64,000 nucleotides of DNA, from assembly GCA_022570795.1 (NCBI GenBank), contig JAKUDP010000007.1, forward strand, positions 310,001-374,000, in the 5' to 3' direction. The first letter of the stretch is position 1. Every line of letters begins with the position of its first letter. This DNA is from Sphaerulina vaccinii. Taxonomy: Eukaryota; Ascomycota; Dothideomycetes; Mycosphaerellales; Mycosphaerellaceae. Below the pieces are notes generated by a model, which did no database searches, was not told the origin of the DNA, and worked only from the letters and a program-made list of their open reading frames with translations. This document shows, one piece after another, positions 1 to 11,400 of the stretch. A program made the translations under genes and the position numbers.

Positions 1-3000
1 ATTCTAGTAATAGCTACTCTCTCTTATAGTATTATAGTATACTATACTATTAAAACTCTATAGGGAAACTAATCTAGACTATAGAAACAAAGTCTAATTA
101 ATTATAAAAACCTATTAGAGAAAAAGGTATATAGCGCTATCTATAGCTATTTATAGCTTTTAGAAAATATATCTATATATATTCTAGTATAATCTAGTAT
201 CCCTACACGCTTAAGAGCTATAGGCTATAATAGATAGTTATATAGAGTAGAAAACAATTACAAATCTAGAGCTTTTATTAGAATATCTACTACTTATTCT
301 TTAGTAGATACCTAAACTAGCTCTATTAAGCCTACTTATATATATTTATATATAAAGTAATATTATATATCGATATACTTAGATTTAGTATAGTATTCGG
401 AGTTCTTAGCTAGTTCTATAGCCGAATTACTATTAGTATAGATTTTAATTATTTCGGTATTTATATCTATTTCCTTATAGATATCTCTAAGGAAGATCGC
501 CTCTTTTATAGCCTCTTTTAGAGATATATACTCGGCCTCGTAACTAGATAGTATAATAGCCTTTTATAGTATAGAATACTAACTTATAGGTACTTATTAC
601 CCTAATAGGAAAATATAACCTATAGTCGATTTATAAGTAGTATAATCTCCCTCCCAATCTATATTACTATATCTAATAGGTAGGGGCTCAGATTATACTT
701 TATATATAAGTACTTTATCTATAGACTTAGAGTTATTTAGATATTTCTAAATTCTATTAAAAGCTTTAAAGTATAATTAGTCTAGATTAGATATAAATCG
801 TATAATAGAACCTATAGTATAGGCTATATCCGGCTGTGTTTTAGTCGCTAAATAGATAAGAGTACTAACCTCTTTTTAAAATACTTTAATATTATTATAG
901 CTAGCTAGATTCTTAGCTTTTTCTAGATATATACCTTATTCTATAGGTATAGAAATAGAGTTTAGTCCTTTCTTATTATATTACTCTAGAATCTTTAATA
1001 GATAACCCTTCTATAATAAGGTTATAGTTCTATTAGAGCAATCTCTAGAAACCTCGATTTCTAAATAGGTTTTTATAGTACCTAAGTCTTCTATTTCTAG
1101 ATATTTCTTAATATTAGACTTAAATTCGGATGCTAGTTCTAGAGTCGGACTAAATATAAGTATATTATTAATATAATATATTATATAGACTTCTATTTAT
1201 ATATTTCTAAAAGTAGCGCTATTTTTTATTAAAAAAATAAAGCTAAACTTAGCTAGTATAGATTTTAGGTATAAGTACTACTATCTACTAGCTTGTTTTA
1301 AGCTATATAAAGCTATATTAAGGTAATAGACTCTATATTTCTACCTTTTAACTTTAAATCCTTTAGATTATTTAATATATATTTCCTTATTTATAGAACT
1401 ATTAGAGAAAGTAAGTTTTATATCTATTTACTCGATTTCGTAGTTCTTTAAGGCTATATAATAGAATAAGGAATACTAGGTCTTAGAGTAGTAGGTATTA
1501 CTAAAAGTATTATTATAATTAAAACTTAGTACCTACTTAAATTTCTTAGTAACCTATCTACTTTTCTACTTAATAAGCTTACTATAGAGTATTCTTTTAG
1601 TCTTATAGACCTACCTCTCTTTTATAGCTTTTCTACTTTTAGGTAGGTCGACTAAAGTCTAAGTATTAAGCTTATTAAAGTCGCTAATCTTACTAGATAT
1701 CGATTTAGTCTAGCTTTCTTTATCTATTCTTAGCGCCTCTTTATAAGTTATAAGATTGTCTATACTATTACTAGTAAGCTAATAAGTATATAGCGCTATT
1801 TTGTTGTCTAAACTATTATCTTCTAGAGTTCTAGAACCTCTAGAAGTAGCTTTTTCTAAATCGAGCTTTTGTAATTTTCTAGAAACTTCGATATTATCTA
1901 ATAACTCGTCGGGTTCTTTATTATATAGGTTTCCTATACTAGCTCTAGCTTGATCTATAGGCATACTATTATATTCTAAAGTCCTAGAGCTCTACGACGA
2001 GTTTCTAGAACCTTCTAGAATAGGCGAATTTTCCCTATTATTCGAAGTTTCTATAGGCTTGTTAGGAGTTACTAGCTTTTCTATACTTTCTAGAGGTACT
2101 ATATTACTCGGTATAATAAGTTCTACCTTTAGAAAGCTATAGAACTATCCTTCTAGTATAGTAACGTCTCTAGCCCAAACTACTTACTTTCTTTCTAAGT
2201 TGTAAAGCTTATAGTTTTTCGTATTACTATAGCCTATAAGGATTGCTTTATATACTCTAGAATCTAGTTTCTTAGGCTTAGATCTAGAGTAATAGGCTAT
2301 AGATTTAAAAACTCGAATATTATCTAAGTTAGAAAGCTTATTATAGTAAATCTTATAGAGCGACTTATTATTAAGTAACGAATATAGTATTCTATTATAT
2401 AGATAGACTGCAGCTTCTAGCGCCTTTCCCTAAAAGTATTTAGAGAGGCCTACCTCTATTAATAGAGCGCGCACCTTGTTTAGTAATATTCTATTAGGTT
2501 GTTCTATAAGACTATTTTATTTAGAATTATAAGAACTACTAAGTTTGTATTTTATACTACTTTCTCTTAATAGATTCTCTAACTTATTACTAGTTAGCTC
2601 GGCAGTATTATTACTTTTAAACACTTTAAGGCATAGTTATTTAAAAGTATTAGATAAAAATTTTTTAGCTTATAACTTAAAGTTTTTAATCTTAGAGTAA
2701 GCTTCTAAACTACTATTTTATTAGATTAGCTTCTAAAAACTAAGAATAACTATCTATTAGACTAATAAAGTAATAATAGCCTTACTTAGTAGAAGGCTCG
2801 ATAGAGCTATAAATATTATAGCTTACTTTATCTAGATAGCTATTAGCTTTCTCTATTATTAAGTAACTAGGCTTTTAGGTATATTTACTATTAATATATA
2901 CTTTGTATTTAGAACTTATAGGTTTCTCGACTTTAAAACCTATAGATTTTAGTATAGAATTGCTAATATATTCTAGCCTATTATACTAAATCTCGGCGTC

Positions 3001-3059
3001 GCTTTTAGACTCTATAGTACTAGGTTATAAAGCTTCGTCTTAGTATATTATATATTATT

Positions 3060-4320
3060 AACTATTTTCTATATAGTTACTTTAATATAATATAATATAC
3101 CTCTATATATACCTCTAGCTCTAATATCTTATAATTCTTAGTATAATAAGTACCTCTCGCTAGCTACAAAAGCTCGTATTTATAGAGCTATATATACTAG
3201 TATACTAGTATACGAAATCCGAGCCTCCGAAAATATTTCCGAATCTATAATAAAATTACTACTTATATATATTAACAAATACTAATTCTACGAGAATAAT
3301 AAGAGCCCTAGTTATCTATATATTTTCGATAATCGAGATAGAAGAAAAGTTATTCGTATTATATAGTAGGAGCCTAAGTTAATATATAAAGAGCTTAGGA
3401 ATAAAACTAGTTTTATAGCCTTAGATAGTATACTTAAGTATATACTAAAGGACTATAGGCTTACTAACTAGGTATATAAAAAGAGGCCTAAGTTAATAGC
3501 TAAATATACGCGTTTAAAGCTTTAATTCGCGCGCGAATATATCTATTTAATACTAGAAAGATAGATATAATATATCTTTTTAGATAAGTATAGCTTAGAG
3601 TATAGCTCTAGTAAGAATAGAAAGTAGTACTAGCGCTATCTATATAAGAAATAGAATAAAGAAATAATAGAAACCTATAGAAAAAGTAAAAATATATCTA
3701 TTATAGTATAGTATATAATATATAGCAACTATAAATACTCTAAATTAATTATTATATTAAGAGACCTAGATAGTATAAGATAAGGCTACTTAGCGACCTC
3801 TTATATAGATACTTTAAATAATAGACTTATACTATTCTACGAGCTAGATATAGTTTTTTAATAGAATAATACTCTAATATATATAGTACTTATAGTATAT
3901 AAGTACTTCGAGAGATTAGATATTAAAATATTTATAGGCTAGCTACTTTATTTACCTAATTTGAACTATATTAAGTATATATAGCTATACCTAAAGAAAG
4001 CTATATATAAAGTATACTCTTAGCTAGATAATCTTATAAGTAAGAAGAATATATAAGACTATCTAGAGCTATACCTTCCTTATATATAGAGGTCTATAGA
4101 TAAGAGAATAGTAAGAAAGTACCTAGAAAGTATAGAAGATAGGTACTAGGCTATAATTAATATAGATAGTTAGTATATATAGTTCTAAGTAATACTAATT
4201 AATCTATTTAATAGCTACTATATTTAGCTATATACTACGAGAATTTGAGCCTATATAGACTACTCTATATTATATAATTAATAATAATATACCTTAGAAG
4301 AAAATATAGTTTTCCGAATT
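3060..4320 (+). mobile_element. Nested, RIP-degraded Tc1/mariner transposon
   Basis: Inside the Copia element the plus strand reads as a stop-riddled Tc1/mariner transposase. A basic KKRPKL stretch is followed by FAREYI near 3480-3540, which resembles the second DNA-binding domain. A YLPNLNYIKYI stretch at about 3948-3985 matches the family's YSPDLNPIEHVW signature, which carries a catalytic Asp. Copia sequence in the opposite orientation resumes on both sides, so this copy inserted into the Copia element. Terminal inverted repeats and the TA target duplication could not be resolved because of RIP; the ends are approximate. Confidence 0.7.
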
Positions 4321-5435
4321 CTTGGCAGGCGACGATTCTTTATAACTGCTTACTATATAGTTAGAGTAATTTTTTTATTTCTAGAATTTTTAGAGTTCTT
4401 ATTATTAGATAGGATAGCTATATTTAGCTTATAGAGCGACTTGTTCTTATAGAACTTAGTTAATAAGTTGTTCTTAGAGCTATATAGCTCGATTATACCG
4501 TCTCTTAGTAGGGCCTTAGTCTTATAGTTATCTAGTTATAACAAACTAATAAAATTAAATAAGAACTTAGGACTATATAGGCAATTTATTAGAATTGCAA
4601 CTTTATTAGTATTACTAAATTTAATCTTAATATTGCCTATACCTCTACTTATTATAGAGCCTATATTACCCTACTTTATTATAGTATTCTTATTAGTAAA
4701 AGTTGTAAAGTAGGACTTATTACTAATAATATATTAGCTAGTACCCGAGTCTAAGATCTAGGGTTCTCTAGAGTTATTTTCGGCTCTAGAATTGTTTCTA
4801 GAATCCGAGAAAGCTATAGTCTCGCTTTTCTTATTAGTTCTAGAACTTTCTAGAATTGTACTTTCTAGAATTATAGTTTAGCTATTTTGCAAATCTTTGG
4901 TTCTAGAACCTTCTAGAGTAGGCTCTATCTCTTCGATTATAGACAAGTATAGTACTTCGACTTCCTTGTTAGACTCGTTAATACTAGTAGTAACTAGCGC
5001 ATCTTCTTTAGAGCTAGTACTAGTAGTATTCTTCGAAGAATTAGACTTTTTATTAGAGCCTTTAGAATCTTTCTACTAACTAGGTTATAACTCCAGGTAT
5101 TTCTTATAGTACTTCTCTACTAGATGCCCCTCTTTCTTATAGTATAAGTAGTACTTAGTAGAGTCTCTAGAGCCCTTTTTATTTAGTTGTTTAGAACCTC
5201 TAGAGTTTCTATTTCTCAGCTTTCTAGAGTCTAAATATAACGCTATTTCTTTTATATTATATCTTCTAGATTTGTCGAGTATATTCGAGAATAGAGTCTC
5301 TATAGAGAAGGCGTCTTTGTTACTTCTTAGGTTCTATATTATAGAAGTAATAAAAGAGTTATACTCTTTAGTTAGGTTATTTAGAGTCTAAGCTATAATA
5401 ACTTACTTAGGTAGCTCTATTCCCTTTACTTTTAA

Positions 5436-5813
5436 TTAATTATATAGGCGCCAAATAGTATTAGTATAGGACTCTATAGAGCCTATACTTTCGAGTATAG
5501 TTTCGAATAGTTCTTTATAAAGTAAGAACTTAGAGTTAAATCCTTTAGGCGAATATAACTCTTCTAGTGCAGTCCACGCCTCTTTAGCCGTTGCTTTATT
5601 AGATATTTGAAGCAACGGCCTGTCCTCTACTCCTAACCTAATAGCTGCGAGAGCTTTAGATATAATAGTAGTATCGACTTGTTCGTTGTTTTCTTCGATT
5701 GCACTAATATATCCCTTTTTAGTTAGGTAGGAACGCATCCTAAGGGCCTAGATTTCGTAGTTTTCTTGGCCCTTTAGGCGTGCGAAAGTAAAGGTTTTAT
5801 CGCTTAGAGACAT
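5436..5813 (-). pseudogene. Copia gag N-terminal fragment (UBN2-like)
   Basis: This is the 5' end of the Copia gag gene. Reading from ATG 5813 gives MSLSDKTFTFARLKGQENYE, then a TAG where Trp is expected, then about 100 uninterrupted codons. These contain AAIRLGVEDRPLLQISNKAT and AWTALEELY, typical of the Gag/UBN2 domain that packages element RNA. It is the best-preserved part of the element and has fewer RIP changes than pol. The Trp-to-stop change and later stops make it non-functional. Confidence 0.7.
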
Positions 5814-5884
5814 TATAGAACTCTAGAGCTATAACTCGTAGTTTGCACTCGTAGATTATAGCTCTTTCTAGAGAGAGAAACTCG

Positions 5885-5990
5885 GATAGAATCCTACTTT
5901 CTAGCTATTCGCTTTGAGTTCGGACTTCACCGATAACACCGATAAGTATATCGCTTTCCTAGCAGGTGCGTCTAGGCTTTTATACTACTA
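5885..5990 (-). repeat. LTR promoter segment, copy 1 (lightly mutated)
   Basis: A segment of about 105 bp just upstream of gag that recurs at 6907-7012. On the minus strand it carries TATAAAAG (plus-strand 5977-5984), a likely LTR core promoter pointing toward gag. CpG and CpA sites survive here but are changed to TpA in the second copy. Confidence 0.65.
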
Positions 5991-6332
5991 ATAAACTATG
6001 TTTTTCGACCTCTCGATCGCACGGCGCAAAAGGGACTTTTAATAGCTATAGGCTGTCTAGAAAAATATTCTATCACCGTTAGTTAATAGAACGCGTTCGG
6101 GCAATTTTAAATCCGGTCCGATTGTTCTATAGGGACAAATAGTCGTCGAGATATTAATTAAATTCGAAGAGGTATTAAGATTGAATTAAGGTTTGACTAG
6201 TCCAAATCGGGTAATTTGGCTTACTAGGCTTATAACCTATTAAGAATAGAGTGGCAGAAGCTTTCTTAGAGGTATTTCGAGTAGGTCCAGGTCGTATCTT
6301 GGCGTAGAATATCGTAGGAAGCTATAGAAGCT

Positions 6333-6368
6333 TGTAGGTAGGTAGGTAATAGTAGTAGTAGTAGTAGA
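6333..6368. repeat. GTAG/TAG microsatellite
   Basis: A short run of GTAG repeats followed by TAG repeats inside the putative LTR region. No function is implied. Confidence 0.7.
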
Positions 6369-6732
6369 AAGTCGAAAAATTCTTTATATAAGAGTTAGCT
6401 ATCTAGAGGAGACTCTATAGGTCTTTATATACCCTCCTATAGCTTTACTAGAAGGTTCTATAGTACGCGTATGCGTACGCTAAGCCACGCTAGCTTACGC
6501 GGCCTCTAGGACTAATTGGGAATAGAATAGAAGTCCCTAGAAGGTCTTAGAACCTCCTAGAAAGATTGCTTACTAATAGGCGTTCTATAGTGTTCTATAG
6601 CTTTCTAGAACTCTAGAATCGTAGAATATAGTAGAAACTACTATAGTAAGCTTACGTAAGCCTATAGCCGTAAGCCTAGTAGCCTAGGTATCAATTACTA
6701 GAATACTCTAGAAGATACTAGAAGCTTCTAGG

Positions 6733-6785
6733 CAGGTCTAGTTATATAATTATATAATTATATAATCTAGTTATATAACTATATA
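6733..6785. repeat. TTATATAA-type tandem/palindromic repeat
   Basis: Several consecutive TTATATAA-like units, each nearly palindromic, in the RIPed block upstream of the Copia promoter. It could form a hairpin. It is probably a by-product of RIP in AT-rich DNA. Confidence 0.5.
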
Positions 6786-6906
6786 GGTCGATATAGACCT
6801 ACAATTACATAACTCGGATCACGTGAGCTGATTATGTAATCGACTACCTAATGCTAGATCTAACCTAACGCTCTAAAGTTAAGCTTATATTTTTAATAGA
6901 AACCTA

Positions 6907-7012
6907 GATAGAATTCTACTTTCTAGCTATTTGCTTTAACTTCGGACTTTACTAATAATACTAATAAGTATATTACTTTCCTAGTATATACGTCTAGGCT
7001 TTTATATAATAA
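6907..7012 (-). repeat. LTR promoter segment, copy 2 (strongly RIPed)
   Basis: Direct repeat of 5885-5990 offset by 1022 bp, in the same orientation. The TATAAAAG box is kept at 6999-7006. Nearly all differences from copy 1 are C-to-T or G-to-A (for example CACCGATAA became TACTAATAA), as RIP would produce. It may be a solo LTR or the edge of a second element abutting the gene at 7242. Confidence 0.6.
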
Positions 7013-7241
7013 TACCTAGTCCTACCTCTTATTAAATATTTCGAGAAGTCTAGGTAGTATACGAGAGTCTCTCTATTTAGTTACTATTTAGATATACGTT
7101 GTTCGAGACCTACGTAGTAGCATAGTTAGTCTCGTTCTACAAGATGCTAGCTAGTTAATCGAAGAGACAAGTCTTACCTAACAACCTCTAGAGCTGCTCT
7201 ATAATATATTAGCTGCGACAGTATTAGTCTAAGCTATTATC

Positions 7242-7765
7242 TTATATGTCACTACTGCGAAACGTACTGTTAGCCGAGTGCGACGAGCTTCCGTCTCTGA
7301 TCAATTTATGTCTATTGCCAGAAGGCGAGTTGTTCTCGCAGTTGAGTTCAGCTTGACCGCCATCGCCATTGCCAATCCAGATGTCAATCTGATTGTCGTC
7401 GCAGCCTGTGCAGATGTCCTGCATGACGAGGTACTTCTCGAGGTATGGGAACCAAGTGATCTCATATGGAGAGTGCAGATTACCGCCCTTCTTTGTCGCA
7501 TAGGTAAGTGCTATGGTGTTTAGTATCAGGTCGAGTAGTTGTCGATGTGTTCATGCTTACGATTGGCATAAGATCCATCTCCTTTAGCCTTGTATCCGCG
7601 GCCGAGACAGTCGTAGGCTACATCATTGTTGCCACAGCCTTGAGTATATCCATCCTCGCAGTTGTCAGGCCATCCAAACCAGGTCTGTTGGCTCACAGTC
7701 ACAGCTGTGTAAGCATTGACTGAAGTCAGGAAAGCGACAAAGGCTGCAGAGGAGCCGGTCTTCAT
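7242..7765 (-). CDS. Small secreted fungal protein, C-terminus probably altered
   Basis: Two exons (7765-7561, 7510-7242) joined across a 50 bp intron at 7511-7560, with donor GTAAGC, branch CTAAAC and acceptor ATAG, give 157 residues. ATG 7765 begins a signal peptide (MKTGSSAAFVAFLTSVNAYT). The mature part carries TWFGWPDNCEDG, VAYDCLGRGYKAKGDGSY, ITWFPYLEKYLVMQDICTGC and IDIWIG. I recall these as marks of a common secreted fungal family, possibly related to 3D/double-psi barrel proteins; its function is unknown. After NCENN the sequence (SPSGNRHKLIRDGSS...) no longer looks like the family. The stop lies about 40 bp from the RIPed block, so the 3' end may have been replaced by transposon-edge sequence. 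Family membership is likely; intactness is doubtful. Confidence 0.7.
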
Positions 7766-8493
7766 TGGAGATGGAGAGGTCGAGATGAAGGTAGAAGGCT
7801 CTGTGTTGGAGAGTGGTATGGCGCAAAGTTGAAGATCAAATAGTTCGAGGTGGAAAGTCCTGAGGCCGCTCAGCTGAGGCTGTGTGTTGTACAAGTCGAG
7901 GCTATGTATCGTGCCACTTAATCACAACAATGAACTTCCATTTCAGCTCTTTTATGTCTTTGGTGTTGCAGTGCATCGTTGTAGTCGTCCAGCAGGATCA
8001 GCAAAGTAAGGCCAGCCACGTGCCTAATCCGGAAAGGTACATCTTGGACGCCTGAAGGCCATCTCTCAGGCGACCAGAGTTGCACACGTAAACGGCAATG
8101 CACCGCTCCCGACTACCCAGGCACAGGAGACAATCATCGAAGCAGGATCAGCACGTTTCGGTCGCGAAGCTCTGCCTGAACACGACAACTCTCAATTCCA
8201 GGCCTGGTGGCACAGCTGATTGGCGCAAATGAGAGAGCACTCTTGCCATGATTGGCGGCCTCTAGATCCAGTCCGGAAGAGGGGATATACGAGAAGAGTC
8301 ACATTGCTTCCCTACTATCTAGGAGTAGTTAGCACAACCAACGCCATCACTATGCATAACAAAACTCCCTGCCTCCTTCCTTCCTTCCTTCCTTCTGGGT
8401 ATCATGGCCATTCCCGCGAGACGATCTCCTTTCCAAGCGTCTCCAACCGTACTGTTCTTACAATCCAACTCAATCCTTGCTTCGATACCAATC
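7766..8493. other. Intergenic, 728 bp
   Basis: Space between the secreted-protein gene's 5' end and the 3' end of the mannosidase gene. It holds a CTTC microsatellite at about 8373-8395. Only short overlapping frames without recognisable domains were seen. Confidence 0.6.
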
Positions 8494-11400
8494 CTATGCA
8501 GGCCTCTTGAAGAAATGCGCCTCGGTATTGAGCACCCAATCATCCAAACTCCAACTATCTTCCTCGTCAAACAGGAGATAGAAGTACTTGAGCGTTTCTG
8601 CTATCCAGAAAGACTCCATCCCATCCAAGTGTTCCGGATGCGTCTTTGAAATATCGTCAATTGCAGAGTGTCCAAACTCGACCCGTGTCAGACCTTCCAC
8701 AGCTTTGAACATTTCCCATCCGGCATCTCTCCAATGCTGCTCACCTGTGATGCGATACATATAAAAGACTGACTCAATAGCTTCAGGTCTGAGGATGTAT
8801 TTCTTGCTATCATAGCGCGAGAATCCGGGCGGAAGGCGTTCGTGCTCGATCTTTTGTTTCACGAACTCTTCGTGTGTCGGCGGAGGAGCGGGAGTATAGA
8901 TGGGGGCCGCTGGCGGGACGTAAATGTCATCGTCTTGGTAGTCGGTGTCGCCGTAAGTGGTGGAGGGAGCATAGATTGGAAGTGGTGGTGCGACGTCTGG
9001 GCTGTCTGCGGAGTCCTCAGCAAATGATGACTTGACCACAGACTCGTCTTCCTCGGTTGGGAATGACGCCTTGGTAGGGAGGACTTGTGGTTGAGGTGCA
9101 GCAACATGTGGTTCTGCGTCGTCGATCGATCTCTTGTTCAAGTCACCGAAGCTACTGCTGTCTTTCAGCTCCATCGCCTCTTCTGGAGTGGTATCTATAA
9201 CGGCAGCCTTTGCACCCTCCACAGTGCCAAAGCTGCTGGTATCCTTGGCTTGCGTGATATCGCTATCTTTCGTCTTCACCGTCGGGTGACCATTGTCGGC
9301 ATAGACCAGACTCTCTGGGGGACGATTCTTTGGCGCTCTCGCAGCTCCAGAATCGGCGAAGTTGGGCCCACGAGATGGCGCGCCTACTCCAGGCTGGTAA
9401 GTCACAGGCTCGGGAGGTTTCCAGTCCAGTAGCGCCTGTTCGCCATATTGCTCAACCCACGTTGCGCGCTGTTCGTCGCGATAAGCCTTGTACGGGTCAA
9501 GCGAGTCATGCCACTCAGTCTCGTTCCACTGGCAATCTGTCTTGCTCGCACATGGCGAGGCAAGGAAAGACTCCGGCATGATCCCACTTGCCGTCGAATT
9601 GTATGCCCAGATGCAGCCATCTGTCAGCTTTCTCCCTATCTCAACATGCTCTGGCTTCTTGAAGATCTTTCCACCCATGGCGAGCATGCCGCCAATGAAG
9701 CATGTCAGATGCTCGCCTTTGGGTGTGTGCGTCTCGTACCATTCTTCCGAGGTGTAGTTTTTCTGCACCATAACTTCACCAGAGATCAGGATGTCCAGAT
9801 TACCAGGTGTCATCGGACGGAATATCAGCTTGTCGATGGTGGGGATCATGCTGTCCAAGTACATAGTCTTGTACTGCTCAACTTGTCCCCCGAGGAGCAA
9901 CCACTCTTTGGGCAGATACTCATACACACTGTCGCTCTGCCCGCCCATGGTGAAGGTCTCTGCGCCGTTCATGCTGGGTGATCGAAGTCCTTGCGGTACA
10001 CATTCGGGCTCTTTGTACGCAGGCACATCGTTGATACTGGGAGGTGGGGCAACACTTTCTGGGGCTTGCAGTACCGGCGGTGATCGATCGTAGTCATGCG
10101 TTGGGCTCGATCCGACCTTTGGACTCACTCGTGGATCGACCAGGTCGTCGGATTGTTCTTCATCATCAAGCTGGCGCTTCTTCAGTATGTCAGCTTCTGA
10201 TGTGACGTAGCCGTCCAGTTCGGCAGACGCTTGCTTCAGATTGGGGACATCCTCGCTTGGATCTCCAGTAAAGCCTTCGCGTTGTCTGCCCATACTGTCC
10301 AGTCCAGCAGATCCTTGCTTCAGACTGGGAAAGTCTTGACTTGCACTGTCCAACGCCGCCTCCGCCTTCTTCGTAGCATCTCTGCTAGCCTGCACAGGCT
10401 CGCTAGCCATCATATACGTATCACCACCAGGCACAGGGACTTGATTGTACGTATTGCTAGGCGCGATCGCAACCGGCTTGGCACAGCCACTAGCATCGAC
10501 AGATATGGGCCACATACCAGGCATTCTCGTTTTGTTCTGCCATTCCTCGAACGCATCCGTGATCCTGGCAATTGCGTCGTAGTACTTCGGCTCCTTCGTG
10601 ATTTGCGCCAATCTTGTGAACTCCAAGCTCAAAGTTCCTAGCTCAGCCAGAACAACTCGTGTGCTTGCGCGATGCCCATTCGATGCAAAAGCTGGCTTCC
10701 AATTGTAGTACGTATCCGGCATGCGATTGGGTGTGTCAAAAGCGCTGTACAAGATCTCGGCAAGTTCTACTGCTTTATCGAGCAGGACTCTATACTTGTG
10801 CCCAGATACATCGTATGCTGCAATTAGACCTCCGAGATATCGAATCGTGACCTCGAACAAGGGAATGTCGTTCCTGGATGATGTTGTGAAGTCTATGTAT
10901 GAAGTTTGATTGACCGCATCCTCGAATTCGTCCTTCAGCCCCATGATCCAGAGCGTGTCCAAAGAGTCGACAAGCGTGGCTCCCCATCCATTGAAGCTGT
11001 TTTTGCCGACTCCCGACACAGGCGACACTTCATCAAAGCCCCAGCCAATGTCTCGGTATCCCTTCCAAGCATGTTTCGTGGCATCTTTGATTGCTCGTAG
11101 GCGATCTGGATCTGCGCCTTTCTTCGCCGATTGAACACGAGGTATGGGAACTGGCGTCCCTGAAGGCAGCTGGATCGTCGAAGTGATCGGCCAATGCTCC
11201 TTCTGCTTACTCCAGTGGACTGGAGCAGGCGAGCTGTATGGCGAGTACTCAGGCGCAACATAAGGCGGTTGGTATGCTCCTGGGCCTGCGCTTCCTGGGC
11301 CTTGAGCTGGCACAGTGTTAATGAACCCATCTCCGTCATCATCTGCATACTGTGCTTTTGCTGGAAGAGTTGGCAATGGCGCCTTCTCCTTCACAACTAC

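Larger units (their letters stand above)
1..6890 (-). mobile_element. RIP-degraded Ty1/Copia LTR retrotransposon
   Basis: Very AT-rich, TpA-rich DNA whose minus-strand translation gives broken Copia polyprotein. Gag starts near 5813. A degraded CCHC knuckle lies near 5100-5160 and protease/pre-integrase-like sequence near 4400-4780. A linker segment lies at 1779-1964. Reverse transcriptase is near 800-1700, with the usual YVDD box read as YINN near 1165. RNase H follows near 300-600. Many Trp codons now read as TAG, the change RIP makes. The LTR carrying the promoter lies between about 5880 and 6890. I could not identify the downstream LTR, so the element may continue beyond the window's left edge. 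It cannot encode a working polyprotein. Confidence 0.85.

Noticed and set aside
1..7200. CRISPR-like or bacterial features in the AT-rich block
   Set aside because: Short repeats here are RIP by-products of transposons; the window is eukaryotic.
8842..9981. Several plus-strand frames up to 177 codons opposite the mannosidase
   Set aside because: They lie antisense to a well-supported GH47 gene and have Arg/Cys/His-rich, domain-free translations.
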